A stretch of 64,000 nt of DNA from assembly GCF_003955715.1 (NCBI RefSeq), contig NZ_CP034463.1, positions 5,084,001 to 5,148,000 on the forward strand. The letters are read 5' to 3'. Both the position numbers and the translations under genes were made by a program. The notes under the pieces were generated by a model. That model was not told where the DNA came from and did not search any database. It was given only the letters and a program-made list of their open reading frames with translations. Positions 58,472-64,000 of the stretch are shown here, in pieces (position 1 is the stretch's first letter; every line of letters starts with the position of its first letter). Source of the DNA: Streptomyces aquilus. Its GTDB lineage: Bacteria; Actinomycetota; Actinomycetes; Streptomycetales; Streptomycetaceae.

Positions 58472-59470
58472 CTACAGGAACGCCAGATTCACGATCCCGA
58501 ACGACGCCGCCGCCACCAGCGCCGCCGCCGGCATGGTGATGAACCAGCCGAGCACGATGTTCTTGGCGACACCCCAGCGCACGGCGTTCACGCGCTTGGT
58601 CGCGCCGACGCCCATGATCGCGGAGGTGATGACATGGGTCGTGGAGATCGGCGCCTTGAAGAGGAACGCCGTGGTGAACATGATCGACGCGCCGGTCGTC
58701 TCCGCGGCGAACCCCTGCGGCGGATCCAGCTCGATGATCTTCCGCCCCAGCGTCCGCATGATCCGCCAGCCACCGGCGTACGTGCCCAGCGACAGCATCA
58801 CGGCGCACACGATCTTCACCCACACCGGGATCGGATCGCCGTAGTCCTCGACGTCGGCGATGACCAGCGCCATCACCACGATGCCCATGGTCTTCTGCGC
58901 GTCCTGGAGGCCGTGCCCGAGCGCCATCCCGGCCGCCGAGACGGTCTGCGCGATCCGGAATCCGCGCTTGGCCTTGTGCGGGTTGGCCCGCCGGAAGATC
59001 CACATGATCGCGGTCATCACCAGGTAACCGGCGATGAGACCGACGAACGGTGACACGAACATCGGGATGACGACCTTCTCCAGCACGCCGTGCCAGTAGA
59101 CCGTCGTACCGCCCGCGAGCGCCGCGCCCACCATGCCGCCGAACAGCGCATGGGACGACGACGAGGGCAGCCCGAAGTACCAGGTGATGAGGTTCCAGGT
59201 GATCGCCCCGACCAGCGCGGCGAAGAGGATGCCCATCCCCTTCGACCCCTCGGGCGTCTCGATCAGCCCCTCGCTGACGGTCTTGGCGACCCCGGAACCG
59301 AGGAACGCGCCGGCGAGGTTCATCACGGCGGCCATCGCCAGTGCCGCACGCGGCGTCAGCGCCCGTGTCGAGACCGACGTGGCGATCGCGTTCGCCGAAT
59401 CGTGAAAGCCGTTGGTGTAGGTGAATCCGAGCGCGACGCCAATGGTCACGATCAACGCGAAGGTGTCCAT
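58472..59470 (-). CDS. pit: Pit-type low-affinity inorganic phosphate transporter
   Basis: 332 residues with ten or so membrane helices. The PiT signatures are FTYTNGFHDSANAIATSVSTRALTP (N-terminal repeat; GFHDSAN) and its C-terminal counterpart MALGHGLQDAQKTMGIV. GLPSSSSHALFGGMVG and ISTTHVITSAIMGVG are the family's paired motifs. It moves metal-phosphate with protons. ATG 59470. The PhoU-like gene ends seven bases upstream, so the two form an operon. Confidence 0.93.
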   Translation of the reverse strand: MDTFALIVTIGVALGFTYTNGFHDSANAIATSVSTRALTPRAALAMAAVMNLAGAFLGSGVAKTVSEGLIETPEGSKGMGILFAALVGAITWNLITWYFGLPSSSSHALFGGMVGAALAGGTTVYWHGVLEKVVIPMFVSPFVGLIAGYLVMTAIMWIFRRANPHKAKRGFRIAQTVSAAGMALGHGLQDAQKTMGIVVMALVIADVEDYGDPIPVWVKIVCAVMLSLGTYAGGWRIMRTLGRKIIELDPPQGFAAETTGASIMFTTAFLFKAPISTTHVITSAIMGVGATKRVNAVRWGVAKNIVLGWFITMPAAALVAAASFGIVNLAFL

Positions 59471-59477
59471 GAAGGGC

Positions 59478-60098
59478 TCAGGACTCCTTGACCGCGATGG
59501 TCTCCACCGTGTTGGCCACGTGCTCGAAGGCGTCCGCCGCCTCCTCCAGCACATCCACGATCTGCTTCAGCTTCAGCACCTCGATGGCGTCGTACTTGCC
59601 GTTGAAGAGGTGGGCGAGCAGCTTGCGGTGGATCTGGTCGGCCTGGTTCTCCAGCCGGTTGACCTCGATCCAGTACTCGGTGAGGTTGTCCATGGTCCGC
59701 AGGTTCGGCATGGCTTCCGCCGTGAGCTCCGCGGCCCGCGCCAGCACCTCGATCTGCTGCTCGACGCCCTTCGGCAGTTCCTCGACGTTGTAGAGGACGA
59801 CGAGGTCGACGGCCTCCTCCATGAAGTCCATGATGTCGTCGAGGGAGGACGCCAGGGAGTAGATGTCCTCACGGTCGAACGGCGTGATGAACGAGGAGTT
59901 CAGCTGATGGAAGATCGCGTGTGTGGCGTCGTCACCCGCATGTTCCGCGGCCCGCATACGCTCTGCGATCTCGGCCCGGCCGGCGGTGTCCGCCCCGAGC
60001 AGTTCCATGAGGAGCTTCGAGCCCGTGACGATGTTGTCCGCGGATGCGGCGAACATGTCGTAGAAGCTCGTCTCCCTGGGGGTCAGACGGAAGCGCAC
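59478..60098 (-). CDS. PhoU-like DUF47 protein partnered with Pit
   Basis: 206 residues, a helical PhoU-like bundle: FYDMFAASADNIVTGSKLLMELL, TPFDREDIYSLASSLDDIMDFME and LKLKQIVDVLEEAADAFEHVANTVE. The DREDIYSLASSLDDI motif with its acidic residues is a metal-binding site of the DUF47 family. Such proteins usually sit next to Pit transporters and probably regulate them. The start is GTG 60098. It is divergent from csoR across about 200 bases. Confidence 0.9.
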   Translation of the reverse strand: MRFRLTPRETSFYDMFAASADNIVTGSKLLMELLGADTAGRAEIAERMRAAEHAGDDATHAIFHQLNSSFITPFDREDIYSLASSLDDIMDFMEEAVDLVVLYNVEELPKGVEQQIEVLARAAELTAEAMPNLRTMDNLTEYWIEVNRLENQADQIHRKLLAHLFNGKYDAIEVLKLKQIVDVLEEAADAFEHVANTVETIAVKES

Positions 60099-60253
60099 AA
60101 GGGGTCCTCGGGGTGCATCGGTTTCGGTCAGGCTGATGCTAAGTGCATCATCCGGCCACGGCTAATGGGCCGTCCCCCAGTGTCGCCCATCAGGCAGAGT
60201 GGTCAGCACGGGGGCCTTCCGCAGGCCCTATACCCGCCAGAGTTCGGTACGAT

Positions 60254-60270
60254 ATACCCAGTAGGGGTAT
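60254..60270. promoter_or_regulatory. CsoR operator
   Basis: ATACCC and GGGTAT are a perfect inverted repeat around AGTAG, 40 bases before the csoR start. It matches the actinobacterial CsoR consensus TACCC-N5-GGGTA and lies where the promoter should be, so autoregulation by copper is expected. Confidence 0.85.
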
Positions 60271-60310
60271 GTAACCGTCTAGGTCATGCCCAAGTGACAT
60301 GGAGGACGCG

Positions 60311-60637
60311 ATGACGACCACCGAGGCCGGCGCGGCAGCGCCCTCCGAGCACGCCACGCACGGCTACCACAAGCAGAAGGACGAACACCTCAAGCGCCTG
60401 CGCCGCATCGAGGGCCAGATCCGTGGCCTGCAGCGGATGGTCGACGAGGACGTCTACTGCATCGACATACTCACGCAGGTGTCCGCCTCCACCAAGGCGC
60501 TTCAGTCCTTCGCCCTGCAACTCCTGGAGGAACACCTGCGGCACTGCGTGGCCGACGCGGCCGTCAAGGGCGGCGACGAGATCGACGCGAAGGTGGCGGA
60601 GGCCACGCAGGCGATCGCCCGCATGCTGCGGACGTGA
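60311..60637 (+). CDS. csoR: CsoR, copper-sensing repressor
   Basis: 108 residues, all helical. The Cu(I) ligands are Cys50 (DEDVYCIDIL), His75 and Cys79 (EEHLRHC), exactly 25 less than the Cys75/His100/Cys104 of S. lividans CsoR, as I recall it. Copper binding releases DNA and turns on copZ/copA exporters. I chose ATG 60311 because GGAGG lies just before it; ATG 60299 is an alternative. No copper ATPase is adjacent. Confidence 0.92.
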   Translation: MTTTEAGAAAPSEHATHGYHKQKDEHLKRLRRIEGQIRGLQRMVDEDVYCIDILTQVSASTKALQSFALQLLEEHLRHCVADAAVKGGDEIDAKVAEATQAIARMLRT

Positions 60638-60677
60638 CCTGATCGCGGGTGATCGTGGCCACAGGAGCGCCTCCGGC

Positions 60678-60857
60678 TCATTCGCCGGAGGCGTCCTCGC
60701 GTTCCTGGGCCACTTTCAGCACCTCGTCGATGCGTCCAAGGCTGAGCCGGTCCTCGTGCGCGGCCGACGCCGCGATGATCAGCTCTCCGCACAGCTCGAT
60801 CTCGGCGAGGGCCACGTGGTCCTGAACTGCCGTACCGCCGACCGGAGCCACGTGCAT
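60678..60857 (-). CDS. Small conserved hypothetical protein
   Basis: 59 residues: MHVAPVGGTAVQDHVALAEI, then ELCGELIIAASAAHEDRLSL and an acidic tail (REDASGE). AGAGG lies just before ATG 60857. I recall an almost identical short protein at this place in other streptomycetes. One amphipathic helix is predicted by eye; no function known. A longer upstream frame (to 60920) is less likely. Confidence 0.65.
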   Translation of the reverse strand: MHVAPVGGTAVQDHVALAEIELCGELIIAASAAHEDRLSLGRIDEVLKVAQEREDASGE

Positions 60858-60921
60858 CACCTCTTCTCTGCCGTCACCGCTTCCTAGAGTAGGGAGCGGT
60901 CTACGCACCGCGCATGGCACG

Positions 60922-60946
60922 GACGGGCTAGTTCTTGACGCCCGTC
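60922..60946 (-). terminator. Short hairpin after the lipoprotein gene
   Basis: GACGGGC and GCCCGTC form a 7-bp stem with an 11-base loop just beyond the minus-strand lipoprotein stop at 60955. A weak terminator candidate. Confidence 0.5.
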
Positions 60947-60954
60947 ACGACCGC

Positions 60955-61782
60955 TCACCCCTCCGCGATCTTCCCGGCGTAGATGTCGTCGCCGTTCGGC
61001 AGGCGTACGTCGACGGCGGCGCCGAAGTCGAACAGCAAGGTCGTCGACGCGACGGCCACGGTGCCCTTCTGCTGCCCGTTGACGAAGCTGAACCGGTGCC
61101 GGATCTTGCGGATGCGCCCGTCGTCGTCGAGGTACACGTCGAAGGGGACGCGCGCCGTGGCGAACCCTTTCGCCGCCGCGCCCAGCGATGCCTTGTTCCC
61201 GTCGGTCGCGTCCCGCGCGGCCACGGCGAGATCGGCGGTACCGCGATAGTGCCGTACGGCGATCCCGGCGACGTCCGTCTTCCCCACGTACGTCGCCGTC
61301 CGCGCCCCGCGCAGCAACTCGGCGGCGGCGAACGGATCGGTGGCACCGCCGGTGACCAGGTTCCCGTCGGAGAGGGTGGCGGTGTCGACGCGCACCCACT
61401 TGTCGGCGGGCACTCCGGCCCCCCGGTTCTTCATGAACAGGGCACCCGGGGCGAGCAGTTCGGTAATCGGCCGGTGCTCGCTCTGGCCGGCCGGGTCCTG
61501 AGGCAGGAGCACCTTCAACTGCCCGAGCTGCCGCCGGTAGTCGTAGACACCCTCGCCGCGGATGGTGACCCGGGTCCCGCCGGTGGCCATCTCCATGGAG
61601 GTACGGGCCTTGGAACTCCCGGCCTCCACCAGCCTCTCAGCGGCGGCATGCAGCACGACAACAGGATCGCCCCCACGCTCGTCCCCACCGCCTCCGCCGC
61701 CCCCGGCACACCCACTGCTCCCACACAGGACGACGACCCCCGCGACGATCGCCCCGCCGACCCTGTGCTGCCGCTCCGCCAT
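60955..61782 (-). CDS. Exported lipoprotein, LppX/LprG-like
   Basis: 275 residues: a lipoprotein signal with lipobox GSSGC (Cys25) and a Gly-rich linker. The body shows alternating strands (TRVTIRGEGVYDYRRQLGQL, KWVRVDTATLSDGNL, IAVRHYRGTADLAVA, VPFDVYLDDDGRIRKIRHRF). This layout fits the LppX/LprG/DUF7537-like half-barrel that carries lipids, although similarity is weak by eye. It is divergent from a small Cys-rich protein gene. Confidence 0.72.
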   Translation of the reverse strand: MAERQHRVGGAIVAGVVVLCGSSGCAGGGGGGGDERGGDPVVVLHAAAERLVEAGSSKARTSMEMATGGTRVTIRGEGVYDYRRQLGQLKVLLPQDPAGQSEHRPITELLAPGALFMKNRGAGVPADKWVRVDTATLSDGNLVTGGATDPFAAAELLRGARTATYVGKTDVAGIAVRHYRGTADLAVAARDATDGNKASLGAAAKGFATARVPFDVYLDDDGRIRKIRHRFSFVNGQQKGTVAVASTTLLFDFGAAVDVRLPNGDDIYAGKIAEG

Positions 61783-61857
61783 CGCCTGCCTCCGTCACGG
61801 ACCCCCTGTCGCTCCGCTTAACGACGGCTCGTTGGGCCCGTCACGCATACCGCCCCT

Positions 61858-61874
61858 TTACCGAGGCTCGGTAA
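61858..61874. promoter_or_regulatory. Palindrome TTACCGAG-G-CTCGGTAA
   Basis: A perfect 8-bp inverted repeat about one base, 10 bases before the GTG of the 56-residue protein and 76 bases from the lipoprotein start. Position and symmetry suggest an operator serving one or both genes. Confidence 0.55.
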
Positions 61875-61884
61875 CGTTGTCGCC

Positions 61885-62055
61885 GTGGCGCAGCAGGACA
61901 GGGTCCCCCCACCCCATGAATCCCCCGAACACCTGACGACGACGGTCGACCAGGGCCGCTTCTGCACAGCCCGCTGCACCTGCGGCTGGCGAGGCCCAGC
62001 AAGAAGAGCAAGAAGCCAAGCAAGAACAGACGCCCAGAACCACATGCCGACGTAG
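61885..62055 (+). CDS. 56-residue Cys-containing small protein
   Basis: The frame GTG 61885 to TAG 62053-62055 encodes MAQQDRVPPPHESPEHLTTT, then VDQGRFCTARCTCGWRGPAR and a basic Ala/Arg/Gln tail. The Cys-x3-Cys-x-Cys-Gly-Trp cluster followed by GPARRARS looks like a small zinc or metal-binding motif, and I recall similar CTCGW-GPARRAR proteins in other streptomycetes. There is no good Shine-Dalgarno, so translation may be leaderless or the call may be wrong. Function unknown. Confidence 0.55.
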   Translation: MAQQDRVPPPHESPEHLTTTVDQGRFCTARCTCGWRGPARRARSQARTDAQNHMPT

Positions 62056-62063
62056 CTGCCTAG

Positions 62064-62110
62064 CTGCGGGCAGTCGTGCCGCTGGGCGGCACGGGTGGGC
62101 GCAGCGGCAC
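62064..62110. repeat. Streptomyces-type hairpin repeat
   Basis: CGTGCCGC-TGG-GCGGCACG (62075-62093) is a perfect hairpin embedded in CTGCGGGCAGTCGTGCC and GGTGGGCGCAGCGGCACC. From memory, this is another boilerplate Streptomyces intergenic element. It lies between the small Cys protein and the oxidase gene; the remaining bases to 62252 show only short CACGAAAGCC-type repeats. Confidence 0.5.
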
Positions 62111-62252
62111 CCCGCCAGCGCGGGTGAGCGACACCCCGGCACCTCCGCCCCGACTCCGTGCACCATGGAACCCCGGCCACCCCCACCCCGTCTCGTTCCA
62201 CGAGAGCCACGAAAGCCACGAAGCCGACCCAAGGCCACGGAGGGCACGCACC

Positions 62253-63818
62253 ATGGAACGCCGTACGTTCATCGGAGGCACCGTCGCCGCCCTGGCCGCC
62301 GCCACCACCGCGGCCTGCACCGGCGACGACACCGCCACCGCGGCCCAGACCACCACCCCCGCCGGCACATCGCCCTCCGTCACCGGCAAGTCCGCCGCCC
62401 TGCCCGCCGCCCCGGCCAACTGGACCGCCCTCGCCCACGACCTCGACGGCCCCCTCCTCCGCCCCGGCGACACCAACTGGCCGGCCGCCCACCAGCTCTA
62501 CAACACCCGCTTCGACAACCTGAAGCCCACCGCCGTCGCCTACGTCGCCCACGCCGACGACATCCGCACCACCCTCGCCTACGCCCGCGCCCACCACCTC
62601 AAGGTCGCGATCCGCAACGGCGGCCACTCCTACGCCGGTTGGTCCTCCGGCAACGGCCGGCTGATCATCGACGTCTCCAAGCTCAACAAGGTCCGGGCGA
62701 GCGGCGGCACCGCGGTCGTCGGCGCCGGTTCCAAGCTCATCGACGTCTACCGCGCCCTCACCGCGAAGGGCGTCACCATCCCCGCCGGCTCCTGCCCCAC
62801 CGTCGGCGTCTCCGGTCTCACCCTCGGCGGCGGCCACGGAGTCGTCTCCCGCGCCTACGGCCTGACCTGCGACAGCCTCACCCAGGCCACGATCATCACC
62901 GCCGACGGCAAGCAGCTCACCGCCAACGCCACCACCAACACGGACCTCTTCTGGGCCCTGCGCGGCGCGGGCAACGGCAACTTCGGCGTCGTCACGGAAC
63001 TCCAGTTCAAGACGCACCCGGCCCCACAGGCGGTGACCGGCTATCTCTCCTGGCCCTGGTCGAAGGCCGCCGCCGTGATAAAGGCCTGGCAGGAGTGGGG
63101 GCCGGACCAGCCGGACGAGATCTGGTCGTCCCTGCACCTGGCGGGCACCACCGGCGGCTACACCACCATCAACGTCGCCGCCTTCTCCCTCGGCACCTAC
63201 GGCGAGCTCCAGAACGCGGTGGACCGCCTCGCCGACAAGGTGGGCGCCCCCGCGAGCAGCGTCTCCCTGCGCCGCCGCTCCTACGAGGAGGCGATGGAGA
63301 TCTACGCCGGCTGCTCCTCCTTCGCCACCGACGCCCAGTGCCATCTCCCCGGCAAGACCCCTGGCCGCTCCCCGCAGGGCGCGCTGAACCGGGAGACGTA
63401 CGCGGCGAAGTCGGACTTCTTCGACCGCTCCCTGTCCACGGCCGGCATCAAGGCCCTGCTGAAGCAGATGGAGACGGTGCGCGGCGGCTCCGGCAGCATC
63501 GCCCTGACCGCGCTCGGCGGCGCGGTCAACCGCGTCTCCCCCACGGCGACGGCGTTCGTCCACCGCCGCTCCCGCATGCTGGCCCAGTACATCGTGTCCT
63601 GGCGGGCGGGCACCTCCGGCGCCACCGGCCAGTCCTGGCTGACCGCGGCGCACGACGCGATGAAGCCGTACGCGTCGGGGGCGGCGTACCAGAACTACAC
63701 GGACCCGACGCTGACGAACTGGCGGAAGGCCTACTACGGGGACGCGGCGAACCGTCTGGCGACGCTGAAGAAGCAGTACGACCCGAACGGCTTCTTCACG
63801 TTCCCGCAGGCGCTCTGA
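62253..63818 (+). CDS. Exported FAD-linked oxidase of the BBE type
   Basis: 521 residues. The N-terminus (MERRTFIGGTVAALAAATTA, then ACTG) is a Tat-like or lipoprotein signal. The FAD PCMH domain (about 90-260) has RNGGHSYAGWSS and GLTLGGGHGVVSRAYGLTCD; the His and Cys are the sites of bicovalent flavin attachment. A BBE motif (YQNYTDPTLTNWRKAYYGD) ends the protein. Members oxidise sugars, alkaloids or polyketide intermediates; the substrate is unknown. ATG 62253. Confidence 0.88.
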   Translation: MERRTFIGGTVAALAAATTAACTGDDTATAAQTTTPAGTSPSVTGKSAALPAAPANWTALAHDLDGPLLRPGDTNWPAAHQLYNTRFDNLKPTAVAYVAHADDIRTTLAYARAHHLKVAIRNGGHSYAGWSSGNGRLIIDVSKLNKVRASGGTAVVGAGSKLIDVYRALTAKGVTIPAGSCPTVGVSGLTLGGGHGVVSRAYGLTCDSLTQATIITADGKQLTANATTNTDLFWALRGAGNGNFGVVTELQFKTHPAPQAVTGYLSWPWSKAAAVIKAWQEWGPDQPDEIWSSLHLAGTTGGYTTINVAAFSLGTYGELQNAVDRLADKVGAPASSVSLRRRSYEEAMEIYAGCSSFATDAQCHLPGKTPGRSPQGALNRETYAAKSDFFDRSLSTAGIKALLKQMETVRGGSGSIALTALGGAVNRVSPTATAFVHRRSRMLAQYIVSWRAGTSGATGQSWLTAAHDAMKPYASGAAYQNYTDPTLTNWRKAYYGDAANRLATLKKQYDPNGFFTFPQAL

Positions 63819-63893
63819 GCAGCCCGGTCAGGCCGGCAGCCCTGCCGGGCCGAGCAGCCCCCGGTAGCCGGGCCGAGCAGCCCGGTCAGGCCG
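63817..63893. repeat. Direct repeat downstream of the oxidase gene
   Basis: GAGCAGCCCGGTCAGGCCG occurs at 63817-63835 and 63875-63893, 58 bases apart, with two GCCGGGCCGAGCAGCCC units between them. It overlaps the oxidase stop codon and the putative stop of the next minus-strand gene. Confidence 0.7.
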
Positions 63894-64000
63894 CGAGGTC
63901 CCGCTCCTCCGCGCCCGCTTCCTGGCGCGCCCCGGGCACGACGGCGCCCTGTCCGTCGTACGCCGAGGCCTTCCGCGAGCGGATCAGCCACCCCGCACGC
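63886..64000 (-). CDS. 3' end of an unidentified gene
   Basis: An open frame enters from the right edge and ends at TGA 63888-63886 with the residues WLIRSRKASAYDGQGAVV and a Glu/Arg/Ala tail. The WLIRSRK start and charged tail resemble the cytoplasmic end of a membrane transporter, but only about 37 codons are visible. Very tentative. Confidence 0.35.
   Translation of the reverse strand, partial: RAGWLIRSRKASAYDGQGAVVPGARQEAGAEERDLAA

Noticed and set aside
61818..63653. A 611-codon minus-strand open frame opposite the oxidase gene
   Set aside because: Gly/Val/Glu-rich antisense translation; the plus strand encodes an oxidase with recognisable flavin-attachment residues.
1..64000. tRNA, rRNA, CRISPR arrays, insertion sequences or prophage genes
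   Set aside because: No cloverleaf-like or CCA-ended hairpins, no regularly spaced repeat-spacer pattern, and no transposase, integrase or phage structural motifs were found.

Overview
The window is high-GC DNA with dense, mostly coupled genes, frequent GTG/TTG starts and gene families typical of Streptomyces: glnR, nur, rsiG (amfC), mshD, csoR, a pst operon with PHO boxes, and DUF2516/DUF3099/DUF2993 proteins. As I remember the S. coelicolor chromosome, the gene order follows the conserved core around SCO4130-SCO4185, in reverse orientation. I see no tRNA, rRNA, CRISPR array, prophage or insertion sequence.

Layout. 0-9 kb: cell-wall NlpC/P60 hydrolase, a receiver-PP2C phosphatase, a DUF2516 / heparin-binding-hemagglutinin-like / XRE regulator trio that matches a mycobacterial cluster, a methyltransferase, a deazaflavin-oxidoreductase/hemerythrin fusion and a HelD/HelR-type RNA-polymerase helicase. 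9-17 kb: the most unusual part. It holds a protein with two aminoglycoside-phosphotransferase-fold kinase domains coupled to a TetR gene, three paralogous GntR regulators that share an unassigned C-terminal domain, a HAD phosphatase, and two paralogous ~60-residue membrane proteins, each divergent from one of the regulators. The two divergent intergenic regions carry the same two sequence blocks at exactly the same spacing. Related blocks recur near 19.5 kb, upstream of a third tiny membrane protein.

17-30 kb: Eis-type acetyltransferase, RsiG (c-di-GMP-dependent anti-sigma factor of WhiG, both binding motifs visible), D-aminoacyl-tRNA deacylase, nur-ygfZ, a nitrobindin-like protein with a 33-residue membrane peptide gene, three tandem coupled genes for single-pass membrane-anchored exported proteins, and the sseA-sseC sulfur-transfer genes behind a 26-codon leader peptide. 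30-41 kb: glnR, a LacI regulator, an HtrA-like protease next to an MprAB-like two-component system, an orphan Imm49 immunity protein, a secreted 5'-nucleotidase and mycothiol synthase MshD. 41-50 kb: two divergent envelope-stress-type loci. One is a fully coupled ECF sigma / zinc-finger membrane protein / ABC operon. The other is a YtrA-type GntR gene with a perfect 15-bp inverted-repeat operator, followed by one ATPase and three paralogous permeases.

50-60 kb: a phosphate and polyphosphate island, ppk-CHAD-NUDIX, then pstSCAB behind PHO boxes, facing a convergent low-affinity system (PhoU-like DUF47 protein and Pit). 60-64 kb: CsoR with its operator, two small proteins, a lipoprotein and an exported flavoprotein oxidase of the bicovalent-FAD type.

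Functionally the window joins nutrient sensing (nitrogen GlnR, phosphate Pst/Ppk, nickel Nur, copper CsoR, sulfur leader peptide) with envelope homeostasis. Gene names taken from memory of the families are inference until searched. Coordinates, overlaps, motifs and repeats were read directly from the sequence.
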